Under the pieces are notes generated by a model. The model made no database searches and was not told the origin of the DNA. It worked only from the letters and a program-made list of their open reading frames with translations. Below are positions 35,285 to 48,600 of a stretch of DNA of 64,000 nt, in pieces. Origin of the DNA: Pristionchus mayeri (lineage: Eukaryota > Nematoda > Chromadorea > Rhabditida > Neodiplogasteridae); NCBI GenBank assembly GCA_036245805.1, contig BTRK01000001.1, positions 11,594,001 through 11,658,000 on the forward strand, read 5' to 3'. The translations under genes were made by a program, and so were the position numbers. The stretch's first letter is position 1. Every line of letters begins with the position of its first letter.

Positions 35285-35513
35285 GATGGTGAGACAACGA
35301 GATATCTGAAGCACGGAACATTATTGGCAATGCCATCAGCATTCAATCCGAGAGACATTCGAGAGAGCATGCTAACCTGGAACGTGTTATCGGTGTGACA
35401 CGATCGGTTCGAGATAAGCGATACAATATGAGGGTTCCCAGGGAACACTTCTTACAATGGGAAGGGCAAAAATACCAGTCAGGATGAGACCATTTCAATG
35501 TCCAATTGATAAC
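35285..35513. other. Spacer between SUMO and family B copy 3
   Basis: This holds the 3' flank of the SUMO ORF and the 5' flank of the next gene. No AATAAA and no A-rich tract was seen downstream of the SUMO stop. Confidence 0.4.
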
Positions 35514-35816
35514 TTAACAAGCAGCACCACCCAGCTGCTCTTGACTAACCTCGATGACATCGTCCTCCTCCATTTCCAGACTCTTAGGGGTTTCATCATC
35601 GTTGATTCTGCGTCCGTCGAAGAGGAATCGAAGAGAAGTAACAGAGACTCCGGTTCTGTCCGCATAAGCCTTCTTCAGCTTTCCCATGCTGGCTCCGTAC
35701 TTCACACGAAAGTGGAACTCATTCGAGTCCTGGCCGACGACTATCAGCTTGATGTACTCGGCGTTTCCATCACCTCCAGCATTAGCGTTAGCAGCAGCCT
35801 CGCCGTTATCTCCCAT
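35514..35816 (-). CDS. smo-1: SUMO (small ubiquitin-like modifier), intronless, likely retrogene
   Basis: A single uninterrupted ORF of 100 residues with the full SUMO fold. A flexible Gly/Ala/Asn-rich N-terminus of about 19 residues is followed by the beta-grasp core ([46 protein letters not shown]). The ending EQLGG is followed by three residues (AAC), which a SUMO protease would remove to expose the di-glycine used for conjugation. SUMO is attached to lysines of nuclear proteins by E1, UBC9 and E3 enzymes. The whole gene lacks introns, unlike every other convincing gene here, and a spliced-leader sequence lies 6 bases before the ATG. The reading frame is intact and the core conserved, so it may be functional. 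The symbol reflects homology to C. elegans smo-1; whether this is the main locus or an extra copy cannot be seen. Confidence 0.95.
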   Translation of the reverse strand: MGDNGEAAANANAGGDGNAEYIKLIVVGQDSNEFHFRVKYGASMGKLKKAYADRTGVSVTSLRFLFDGRRINDDETPKSLEMEEDDVIEVSQEQLGGAAC

Positions 35817-35822
35817 TATTTG

Positions 35823-35842
35823 CTCAAACTTGGGTAATTAAA
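35823..35842 (-). other. Embedded SL1 spliced-leader sequence upstream of SUMO
   Basis: Read on the minus strand, the 20 bases TTTAATTACCCAAGTTTGAG equal positions 3-22 of nematode SL1 RNA (only the first two G are missing). They are followed by CAAATA and the SUMO ATG. SL1 is normally joined to mRNA by trans-splicing and is not encoded at protein genes, so its presence in genomic DNA marks a reverse-transcribed, trans-spliced message. Confidence 0.85.
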
Positions 35843-36639
35843 AAACGTGGTGTTTCGAAAACAGTGCCTCATTCTCAGCTCTTTTATTAGTATAGTAACG
35901 GTGAAACACTAGTTCGCCAATAAATCAGGAAACGGCAACAAAGCGTAGCCGCAAGCTATTTTTAGAAACACAGTGATAACTGCTCAATAGTTAAACCTAT
36001 GAAGCCACGCAGCAGCTCTACTAGGTGTTTGACGGCGCAACAAGAGCGTTAGTTCAAAAGACAGAATCGATTCGAGTTGACTCGTGCGCACGAAAAAGTG
36101 TCGGCATTCGATGAGCAAGGTATGCCAAGCGTGGCGCGAGTTAGCCGAAAGAGGCTCCACAAGTCGGATGTCCGTGAGCCGCTTTTTTGTTAGCCTAGAA
36201 CACTTAGCCGAAAATTTAAATCAGCGAACAAAGGTAATGCTTCCGTTAACAGAGGAGCTAATGAAGCATTCAACTCGCAGTTGCAGCAAATACTTCCCAT
36301 TTTCTGACCACTGAATCAGTATCTTCGGTAGTACACAACCACAACAATTCGTAAGGCGCAATTCCAGTTTAACTGATTTATTCAATGGTCTCACGACAAA
36401 CACCAATAACAAACACGATTGAAACATCTTGAAATTGACAATAAATTATTCAGCTCAGACGTAAACATAATGGGGGTGATAAACTGGTTGCAATAGAGAT
36501 CGGGTAAATATTCGAAAAAAATATACTGAGGATTGGGAGTGGCTAAATACAAAGGACGATTCGCAACGTACAGCCTAAGGAAGTGATTACGGTATCCAAC
36601 GTGGTCGTTGCCTGGCTACTGTAGCCTACAGTACTCCTT
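35843..36639. other. Spacer between SUMO and CMTR1, no gene recognised
   Basis: Short ORFs on both strands lack splice context. It should contain the CMTR1 3' end and whatever drives SUMO transcription. Confidence 0.35.
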
Positions 36640-39600
36640 CTACTTCTGCTTGGGATCTCCTTGCTCGAACATATTGATCTTGTTGGCGAGGTACTTCAAC
36701 GTGAGACCTGAGCGAGATAGTTGAAAATATTTACAAAGAAACTATCGAAACTAGAATTCGTGAATCAGTATATCATTTCTATGGAACCAATATGCAGCGG
36801 GAACGAATTTCCTTTTAACCTTTTTTTTGGCCTTCAAACTGTTGTGTTTACACAAATTTGCGATTGACGAGTGAAAGCATATGAGTTCATAATGAAAATC
36901 GTTTCCACCGGGTGGCAGACTAAATTAAAAATGAATAAATTAGCTTAGATCAACGAACCTCCCGTACTCGTTTCGTCGTCGAGAATCACGCGCGGCCCGT
37001 AGCCGTTGTCGTCTGCAAGGAGAATTTTCACATTAATTATTATGGAAGGAAGAATCCGAGAAACACTGGCACTGAACGCTGCCCATCCTTTTCATTCATC
37101 TCTGACACCCCAATCTCGCATGTCAATCCAAATCACCATCCCATTTCAGATTCTCCTCGAAAAACAACAATAACAACAACATCACTGACAATTCTGTTCC
37201 CATCTCCAGATAAATGCGTGTCGCGGCACGGCCGTCTTCCTGTGCACACCAGTCTGCCAGAATGAGGAGTACACACTGCAGAGTGATGGTTTAGAAATAT
37301 TTTCGAAACAATCGTCTCTCTCTCTCTCTTTAACCAAATAATAACACAATGGCCTCAGGTATGTTGTTCATTCAAATGGTGTGTGACCTGATCGATAACA
37401 ACAACAACATCTCACCCCTGTTTCTGCCACTCCGTCTTGAAGACGGGATTCTTGCCGGGTGACGAGGCGTACAACTGCTTTGAGGAACGAGAGAAGTAGA
37501 TGTGCCACTGCTCTGCAAGGATGGGCATAGGGTGGAGAGAGTACGGTAGGGATAATGTAGGCCAAAGGAGAGAGTACGGTAGGAGTACTGTAGGTGAAGG
37601 ACTACAACTAGTGAAAATGAAAGTGCCATGTGATCAAAAAATCAAAAGTGCGTCAGAGTAGTTATAGTGGTAAAGTAATATATCAACATTACATTCGCGT
37701 TTCATCTTCTTCATATTTCAGGTCTGACTAAGGTCTACTAATATGAGTTCGGACTTTTTGGCTATCACATTTTAATATTACAGTTACACCACGTCATCAC
37801 ACCACTACCGCAATCGGCTTGAACTACCGTACCCTCAGCATTGACGAAGCAGCTGCCCCTCACTGCACGCACGAAGAAGGCGCGACCGTGCTCGGTGAAT
37901 GTTACGGATTGGTCGCCGCGGACTGACGTGAGATGCAGTTGAGCACGAATCGACGACTGAAATGGGGCTCGATGAGCATTTATTATTTTTATTTATTTGA
38001 AACATTCTGCAGGAACCAACTGAACTTGGGGCGCACATAGCGTATACAACACGAGGGTGGGGCCCCAATGTGACTGGTTTGAATTAGACTACAAAATAAA
38101 ATTTCCCTTTGTTCCTAGCCACTCAATCAGCGAAAGAGACTGATTCTTGCATTTGCTTGTTATAATTTTAATTTATTGTAAATGACCATGAGAGTGCTGC
38201 CTCAAAATATGAAGAATATCCACATTAGTGATGACAAAACGGACACGGCAAGCCGGCTTGAATGAGACTCCAAGCTGGCTTTCACCGTTGAAATTTCGGG
38301 TTTAAGCCGGCTTGAAAAGCCGTTGTGTCATCACTAATGCACACAATCGACAATCTGGTGAGCTAAACAGAGTCTCTCTCATTGCAGAACGTCATTCTCC
38401 TCACCTCGACCAGCTCCTTCAGGCGGAATCTCTGGGCGACTGTGATCAGATGAGGAATGTACACCTCTCTTCTCGGCCCGCTACCACTAGTGATCACAGG
38501 ACACACCTGCAATGGAGGAATGAGCATGGCGACGTTTAGGAAAAGTCACCGAGTACACGACACTACCACAACACCTCGCCTCTAACGAAAAATTCTAACA
38601 AGACAGCGAAAATCGATATAGAGATTTTCGCTACAACTTCGCGAGGTTGTGACTAGCGTCGTTTAGTAAAGGGCGCCAGCCTGCAGCACACCACACCACC
38701 CCTGAATACGGTACCCGCTCGACGGCGACGCACAGCTTCTCCGCAGCAGCCATGCGCTGAGGGTACCTGTAAGAGTGTGCATATTTGTGAGTCTCAATTC
38801 CGGATGCATATTGCGTACTGGTCCAAATCCTCAAGAATAACGAAAGTATGGGACACCAATTCACCACCAATCTGTCACAGTATTTGGCATTGGAAGGCGA
38901 ATCCTAGGTACTTGATCAGTAATTGTGTGACTACCCTAATCGACAAAGTGGCTTACGGTAGATCGGAGACGTCGTCTCCATGGATCACAGCTGCGTCGAT
39001 GATGCGGATGACGTCACGGCAGTCCGTCTTGTCCAGCGACTTCTGCGAGTTCTGCACGGATATTGGATATTGATTGATTGTATAGTGATCCTGTGAACTA
39101 GATTTCACCAATATTCTATTGTTATCGCCATGCACAGTCATCGTTACAATTAGATAGCCAAGCGTAACCTCAAACCAGCGAGGAGTGAAACAATAGCATG
39201 TGGTTTTCCGAAAAAAATCATCACTTATCAGGTTGGTCATAAATTTTTGCGCGATTTTGACTAAAGTGCATTCTGGCATCTACAATAGTTCGTTGTTGTC
39301 CAATCAACTTAGATCTTTTAGGGGTAGATTGAGCCTTTTATACTATCTTTAGAGTACACTATCATAGATCTGTCCGATCAAGGAAAAGAATAAGGCGATG
39401 TACCAAACTTCATGTGGTTGATCAACGACCTGACTTTTCAAAGGATTTGCTTTTCATTTAGAACGGAGATAGGACCCAATCTAAACCACAGTAGTAAAGT
39501 GTGATGGGGATATATCGTACTGGTGATGTTGAGACTGACCAGCCACAAAGGGCATATTAGAAATATGCGCGTAATCCGAATGTCTGTTTTAATGGCACTT

Positions 39601-42600
39601 GTCAAGATAAGTTTTGGAGTACTATATCTATGCCGACAGTTCTTGATATTTCAATTATTCATGATTGTGAACTACCTTTCCAGTACAAGTTACAATTCCC
39701 TTTGGGGGATAATGGGGCTCTCCATTCACGAACATGGTTCTTCGGATTTTAGGTGCCCAATTTAGAACATCGAAATACACGCTTTAGGATTTTTTGTGCT
39801 AGACATGTGGTTTGAAGGGCGGTACTTTCCTGTTAAAATTAACGAACAACCCTTGCCCTATCACTCACTATTTAGGAAAATTGTGGAGGTCGCTACTTTT
39901 TCTAGGGTGAGCCGTGCTTTTTTCTAGGGTGAACCCTCCATGTCAGGTTTTTTTGACGTTTTCTTTGCAAAATAATTGAGATACAAATATCATTTTTTTA
40001 GATGAGAAAGGAAAGTGTGCTCTTAAATATTGATATAATAGAGAACCATGTAAGTAGTGATTATAGCGCCCACAGGTAGAGGTCACCCGCGTCAATCCTC
40101 GAAACAGGTGATTTGCTCGATAGAAATCTTATTTTTCTAAGTGCCCGTGTTTCATTGACCTCTACGAAGCCCATTTCGAATTCGGCAGGTCTCTCTTTTT
40201 GAAACTAGGTAGTGTACGCCTAGTGCTTTCTAATAAACTTTGTGAGTCTCCATCTAAAAATTTATCTGCGAAGTACAGCAACTTTAAATAATATCTTATT
40301 TTTTCTTAAAAATTCAAAGTTACGCAGATCTTGATTTCTCGCATAGTAGAGATACTTGGAATATTTCAACAATATTTTTCTGAAGGTCGAACATGTCCCT
40401 ATATAACGTCATCAGGACAATACGTCGCGATTTGAGCAAAAGAAAATATACGAACTCAAACTTGTTGTCCGAAATCGCGCAAAACTTTATGACCAACATA
40501 ATATTTCGTAATTTAGAGTATTTTTATTACAAGGGAGCATGGGTTCAACATCGAAGAAGAACGAGTCCCTCGAAACAAAATAAGACCGTGAAAAGCGAAT
40601 ATGCGAGGTGCGCAAATTCATTGAATTGTTCAATAATAATTTGAACTATTTTTATTTCGCAAGGGACCGGAAACCATATTGCTAAAGTCTGTTGTCGTTC
40701 ACACTTAAAGATGCGTCGAAACACAAACCAGCCAAGAGAAAAATTTAGGAATTGGACAAAGAAAAAACTCACAAATCCGTAGCTCTTCGTGAGGTCAACC
40801 AGCAGAATCGTATCGGGAGGAAGGCGGAAGTACCTGAATCATTAGTATTCAAATAAATATTAACATGCATGTTATTTAAAAGTAAGCAAGTATTTCTTAA
40901 ATTTAAAAATACAAAAAATAGGCCAACCTGGGTTCGGGAACTCGCTCCCAGTCGCGCGTTTGGAAGTTACGCTTGAAGGTCTGGTCCTACAATACACCTC
41001 ATTTCTCAAATAACGAGTTCTCCCTCCATCCCATACCGCATCCCTCCAACTCTACCGTACCACCAGCCCTACCGTACCCGTCCCTACCGTATCCCATCCC
41101 CTACCATACCCTTCCGTCCCTACCGTATCCTCTCGATCCCCTACCGTACCCCAGTGGTCAGCAGGACGAATGGTTCCTTCTCTCCCAGGAACGTGCACTC
41201 GTACTCCTCATGTTGATACAGTTGTGCATTCAGATTCAGATGCGTCCTGAAGTTTAAATTTATTTTTTAAGAATATTTTAAAATGCATGGTTATAAATAT
41301 CTGAACATGGAACAGAACGTCGTAGACAACTAGTACGAGGCGCGGGATCTTTGTAGACATAAAATTATCACAAATTCGAAACTGATTTGTGATGCGCACA
41401 TTCACGTTTCACATCTTTCTCTAAAGCTACGCATGCCTTCACAATCAATAGATCTTAACCTAGCGGTGGAAAAAATAAAAATAAAAATAAACTTAAAACG
41501 TACTTCGAGTCCAGTACGGGCGTGCGACTCGACCAGTCGGAGTCGCTGAAGAACTGAAGAAGAAAATTATTGATTGATATCACAAGAATTACTGTAGTCC
41601 ACAAAGCGAAAACTGTTCAAAATGTTTTCCGTGTTCATTATGTGATAAGGCACTAGGTTGTATGAGAACTATGACGTCATGCAACCTTTAATATATCACA
41701 GGCGGCATGACGTCATAATTTTCATCCGACCTAGTGCCCCAAAATGACTGACCACTTTTCATAAAACATTTGGAACCTCAACTCACCAAGGGAGTTCTCT
41801 TCTTCGCGGTATACTTGGCAAGTGTTTCGTTGACGTTGATTTCCGGTCGTCGATTTCGATCCTGATAATAAAATATTTAATTTCAATCATATTGGAGTTG
41901 CAAATCTTCACCTGCTTCTTTCAAGCTTCATTAAGTGTATTATACAAAAATTCTGGGGACATCTCTACCCATCCCTTGATTATCGTGATATTGCCGCCAT
42001 CTCACCTTGGGAATGTTCGGAATCATCCAGTACTCCATGCACTCCTCGCGCAATTTGCACTGAAATGTGAACAGTAGAATCGATCATCTAGAGAATACGG
42101 TAGCCCATCGATACCGTAACCAGTTTACGCAATTACGAAAAATCGATACCTGATCGCGATCAATCTGGTTGAGGTTCTTGGCGAAACTCTTGTACTTGTC
42201 GAGGTACACCTTCTGACGGACCACCAATCTGAATTGAGTGATTATGCATGCACAGTGAAGGGAATTATCAGAGCTTTGGGAAATACATCAAATATTATGA
42301 ATGTGTGAAACAGAGATGAACCATTTTGGAATGTCAGCTAAATTGAATATTCAAATCATGATTAAAAAACCGGAATGAGGAGTCAATTGACCCACTTGTT
42401 GTTGCTCTTGATGATGTACTCCAGGAAGGCCTCATCTCTCGCGATCACATCGTAGGGTACCACCTTAATTAAACAAAATTGTAAAATACACAATTTGATT
42501 AGTCTTCGACGAAGATTAGCGTACATTCATCTCCATAAGCAATGCATTTTGAGCGCTAACCATTTTGAGCCAAAATACCAGTGGTGGCTAGTAGGGTTGG

Positions 42601-45600
42601 CAATACGATACGCCTCCCCATACCCTATTTCGCAATCCGAGGAGTTGGAGGCGTAACGGGCTCGCTACCTCGCCCGTATCGCCAACACTACTCGCTAGTG
42701 GATTTCGAGCAAACATGTTACGATCTCTTCATTCTACACAATCTCTCGACCGGTCGAGTGGTGAGAGCATACGTGGACAGCGGATTACTGAATTTGAACA
42801 CTATCATTGTAAGAATGGCTCTCCAAATGCCGCGAGGGTCTTGCTGCTAGCAGCAATCGTGCCAATATTTGGGTGAGAGATTGGAAGAAAATGAAGGGAC
42901 CGTGGTACTGTTGCTCGAACAATCAAGACGGATTATTTACTCACATTTTAAATTTAAAAATCCAAAAAATATAAATGTTTATTTTTTTTAAGTCCCGACC
43001 TCGTTGACATCCAACTTCTGCACTTCAGCCTTCGGCTTGCTCTTCTGTGGTCCATTGTCATGTCGGCTGAAAAAGCGAAGGTTATATTTATCTTTGAACT
43101 GTGAACGGTGCCTTCATAGAATTAATTTACTATTCTCTTCAGAAATTGGTATTCTGATCTCCGCCATTAAAATATTTTCACACTGGCCGAAGTGAAGTTT
43201 CAATCCAGCTATCAATGATGAAAGATGTCGACCAACTAATGGTCTCCCCTTTTCGGATGCAAACAAAACAATTTCATACACGACAAAGGATAAGAAAATC
43301 GTACTAACAGCTCTAATAAAATTGCACATATCACAATTTTGCTCACACTCAAACAAACCGATCAATTACCATCATCCACTACAGTAACCCTACAGTAATC
43401 CTTTTCCTAGAAACGGAAATCCTTACCGATTGCTCTTGGCCATCTCCCTCTCCTTCCCCACTTCATGCTGTCGCTGCGTCTCCACTTCCTCCAGTTTGCG
43501 ATTCACCTGAGAACGATTAAATAAAATAAAATATTAATTTAGCAATCGGCACCATTTCACAATTATATCTTGAATTTTCCCACATGAACGGAATAAATAA
43601 TTTAATTGAAATTGAAATGAATTTGTAAAAAGAAATTGCAAGACACAAACAATCCACAAAATTCACAACCAGCTGTTATGAGGTTTCGGCGCATCTACGA
43701 AGTGAGATGAAAGACTGTCATGTAATGATGCGACGGTTTCGGCTTCTAAAAAATAGCCACAACGGAAGAAAGTGAATGTCTATCGTACAGATCACAGAGT
43801 GCAAGCCAGCGGCAGAAAGGTTGCACACGAATTATGAGACACGCATGAAAATCGCAATTTAATTACATCACTCTCTCCAACCTACATTACACAAATTTAA
43901 AGATTTTTCACCAAAAGCAGAGCACGTAAAATATTGGAGGCAAGCCAGATCCACTTTATAGTTGCAGATTCAAATCGTAGCGCTCACCCTCTTGAGGTAG
44001 TCCCTCACTCGTCTCGCTGGCTCCGCCCTCAGTCCCTTGCACACTATGTATCTGAATTCAGAGAATTTTTTTTCCACTTTACAGATTCTGGTTTCGAGCC
44101 TGGTACATAGTTCCTGACATGGCTAGACTATCGCTATGTTCAGGTTATTTGTGTAGAAATGACACATGCATTAGAATTAAAGGCTATTGTTAAAGGACTG
44201 TTAGTAAAACCGTAAACTGCGGGGGGGGGGGGGGGGGGGGAATAAGAATCTCTTCGTATATTGCGTGTGGGAAATCAAAATGGTGAGTTCAATGCACACT
44301 GGATACTCGATAAATCTCACTAACTAATCGATAATTCTGACCTCTCCGAGTTGGCGGGTCTGCTGGTGTGCGGCTTGTGGATGGAGACCTTCTCATAGCA
44401 GGCGTACATCAGGTAGACGAGACCGACCTAAATTAGAATTAGAATCAATCAGTAGTCGCAGGAGAATGCGCTGATCATGGGAACAGTCGCCCATCATTTT
44501 ACCGACCTGCGATGATAAACTAATTGTATCCATTATGCGCCCTCTGTTAATGTGCCGTCTTACAAGCAAAAGAGAAAATAAAAGATCGTTAACTCAAAGT
44601 ACAATTAGAAAAGTTTTTTTGTAACTAGGCACATTAGGGTCACAAGTGAAATATAAAATCAGCAGAGATTTGGCGCAACAATTAAAAAGGGAAAGCAAAA
44701 TGCAAGGAAGGTGACCAACAGACCAACAAATATCGGAGAAGGAACATGTTGCATTCGCGTTTCTTCATACGCTTATTTACAAGATCATTTTCATGCAACA
44801 ATAGTTCAGCACCTTTTTTGGCTACAAATATTCTAATATTACCACTAATTAATTAGCCGAGTTTAGACGGCTAATTAGCCTCATTAATAACACTAATTAT
44901 CCCTCACCGAGAAGGGCACGAAAACATCAAGCAACTTATAAAAATCCAAGCGTCGCCAATCAATTACCGAACTTAATTAGACTAATTACCCGCCTTAATT
45001 AGAATAATTAACCTAATTATCTCTCACCGAGAAGGGCGTGAACACGTCGAAGAGCTTGCAGAAGAAGTTGCCGCCCTCGCGCACGATGCACAGAGAGACG
45101 AGCAGCTGGCAAAGGTAGATGCGCTTCGAGAGAATCTCCTGGAATGAGCAGGGATCATATGAGATGTGGATGAAACATGAAAACGCCGGGAATATAATTA
45201 TGAAAGAATGAACCATAGAAAGATCCTAGAACGAAATGGTGGGTGGTGAAGAGTATCATGTGAAACGGAAATCGGCCAGGACTAGTAACTCCCCTGTCCA
45301 TCGTTGATATACCCTACAGTACTCCTCTACCGTAACCCTACAGTACCCCTCTTCCCACCTGGATATTCTCCTTCCCGTCGACGCAGAATCCTCCATCTGC
45401 CATCATGAGATGCACGCCCTTGCCGTGCGTACCCGCCATGATGTGCTCCTGCAAGGAAAGCGGGTGGTGTGGGGAGGCCGACGATTCCCAATAAGATTCA
45501 CGGAATGGAAAATTGTAACAGCGCGCTGATTACTAATCCACAAATTTTTCTCTTTTTCAGACGTTTCTCCTCAACTACTGATTGTGCTATCAACACTTGA

Positions 45601-48600
45601 CCAAATGCTACTAGTGAAACACCAGTTTCCATGCGCAACAAGCCAGCTACAGCTTACAAGGATTGGCCAATACGTTATAATAATTTTTTGAAAAACTATA
45701 TTTATAAACATGAAAATACGAACCTCGAAGGAGTCGATATTCTCTGGGTTCGTCACGTCTCCGTCTCCCGCCTTGCCGTAGTACGCCTGCAATTGGAAAG
45801 TGTTTAGTTTTTGTGAAAAATCGGGAAAAATCAAAAGTCGCCGATCTGTGTTTCCGCATTATTATATAGTAAGAACGGAATGGCTACTCCAATAACTGGC
45901 CATTATCCCCGAAAAACAATCTAATGCCAGCAAGAGTGCCACTAATACCCTATCAAGCATTGTATTTAAATAATATTATTGCTAATATTTCTATGACGTA
46001 ACCTCGAAGTAATTGGCGCTCGTCGCTCGGAAATTCTGCAGCTTGAAGTCGTTGTTGCCTGTAAGGAAAATGTAAACTTAAATAAAATAAAAATATCCTG
46101 GGTTTCAAATCCGTGTAGGCCATAAGATCAATCAATACTCATTTCCCTGGTAAGTATCAAGCGACATTCTACAAAAAAGCACCTCCTACATTACTCCCCT
46201 CATAGAATCCAAGAACAAAATTGGATAATAAAAATAAGTTCAACACCACGTCCAGTGCGCGTCTAGCAAGGTTTCTAAACTTAGGAAAACGCGCGCGCAC
46301 TCGTTACACGAACGACGATCTTTCGTATGTTTCGAGCGCGGGAGTCTGGCCCCGCCAATTTTTGTGCATATCGTACCAAAATAATCAATTGTTGCTTTCG
46401 GAACGTTTTAATAGTGCTATACCCTGCCCCACTACCGTATCCATTCAGTTACCGTAACCCCCTTGCTCACCAATAAGCGTGAATCCGAAGCCCTTCGCGT
46501 TGTAGAATTTCTTGCGCCACAGCATGTACTCGGAGAAGCCGCCGGGACCAGCGCACACGTCCGCGAAGTAGAACATCTCAGCGTTCCTGTGATCGAGAAC
46601 TGACGGATACTGTACCTCTCTAATATGGCATTCCTACTACATCTATCCGGAAGAGGCAATAAACCAGTGTTTGTTTATTATCTTAGAAAGAGTAGTACGA
46701 TGGAATCGCGAAAAGGCTGATGCATCGATAAAGAGGACGCTGTGAAACAACAACTCAAAACGTTCAATTTACTGTGCACACCACTTCGTAATCAATCGGA
46801 ATAACCGATGGAATCACACTGACTTAGCAAGATTTAAATTTTATCAGCACAACACGCAATTCCCCGTAGTTGCACATACTAATCTACCGTATCCTCCCAT
46901 CTACCGTAACCTATCATTTATCCACCGTATCCTACCAGTAACCCACCGTACCTGTCCACATTCATCGGATCCACTACTTGATCCATCGGATTCTTCGCCT
47001 TCATCGCATCCAGCTTGAATTCCTGCAGTACAAACAAATTAAAGGCGATGACCCAACGAGCACGTCTCTTAACTACGTCTCGCAAGCGAGATTCGTGGTT
47101 CAATGTGAGGCTTACGATATTGCCTATTCCGACAATAACACTCAAACGAAATTGTACTTCTCGTGACAACGGAAACTAGCGACCTCCTTGCTACACTGGT
47201 CGTTGTTGGGCCTTATGCAAAGCCTCGTCTCTCGTCTAACAAGCCTAATAGACATAAACCTGCTTCAGAGGGTACTAGGCCGGATGAGAACTATGACGTC
47301 ATGCCGCCTTTGATATATCAAAGGCGGAATGACGTCATAGTTCTCATCCCAATCTAATGCCCTTCAGAGCGTCGCTTCGCGCAGCGCTGAAGCCAAGCTC
47401 GAACCTAAATAGCGATAGGGGAACCACAGGACGCTCTAATGCCATCATAACTATTAAGCATAAGCCTATCTAACTAAGCTTATCTAATTAAGCAATTATC
47501 TGATTAACCTGCGAAAAGATGAACCCGAAGACGGCGTCCATGTTAGCGGTCTTCATCGCGGCGCGATTCTGCAAAACATATTTTATTGACTTTTAAAAAT
47601 CGATATTTCGAAATTGCCGACCAGCGTGATTGCTGTTCTACCTTTGCTTCAAAGCATAGGTGGGCACCATTGAAGCCAGCTGTGAAACATCCCCGGTTTT
47701 CGGATTGGACACCCCCAGGTTTTGGAAAATATTGTCACAAAACAATCATTTACGATCACCCTCCCCCCTTTTTTGACTCTAAACACCCCCGGTTTTCGAT
47801 TTCCAGCTTAAACCCCCGCCCACCTATGTTTCAAAGACTTGCACACCTTGCCGTATCTGATGTGATGAGAACTTTGCGTTCACAAAAAAACAAATCACAG
47901 CTTTGCAAAAGATGGGCTAGGTGATTCTTGTTTCAGTATTACCCTAAAAACTATGCCAGTCAGGGATGTTCGATGTGTCATCGTTAAGCTTCTTTAAACA
48001 ATGTTTCAACATAAATTGTTTAAAATCTGCTCTTGCCGCGCAACAAAATAAACTAATCTAGATACATAATTAATTAATTAACTAATTAATTAATACTAAA
48101 CCTGGAAGAAGGCGGAGCCGATCGTCTCGTAGGGATTCGCCCTGGTGCGCGCCTCGTTCAGCTCACGCTGTGAGAGCGAGTCGAAGACCTGGAATTAGGA
48201 TCTGCGTCTACGGCTACCGTAATTCCGCCGGGACACAAGGGATCGATAACTGATTTTTTTCTCTAAAAACGGTTCGGTCATAAATCCTTACTGATTCAAA
48301 CATAACAATGCACTTCAACAGACAAGTAAGCAGATCGACAACTGAGCTGCGTATTCTTCAGCTACAGTATTCCTCACCGAATTTGACACAACGGTTATCG
48401 ACAGCTGATCTACCGTTATCCCCAGCTACCGTATTCCTCACCGATTTGGACGCGAGCATCTCCTTGAGCTGGTAGGCGTCGCAGTAGGTCGTCTCGTCAT
48501 CGATCGTCTCTTTTCTCTGTAAAATAACCTAGTAATTTCGAAATTAACCTTCAACAACCAAGCTAAAATATGGTTGAAACAGCCGCTTTCCAGAAACCGG

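Noticed and set aside
35457..35837. 126-codon + strand ORF overlapping SUMO
   Set aside because: It is the antisense shadow of the conserved SUMO frame, with no homology signal of its own.
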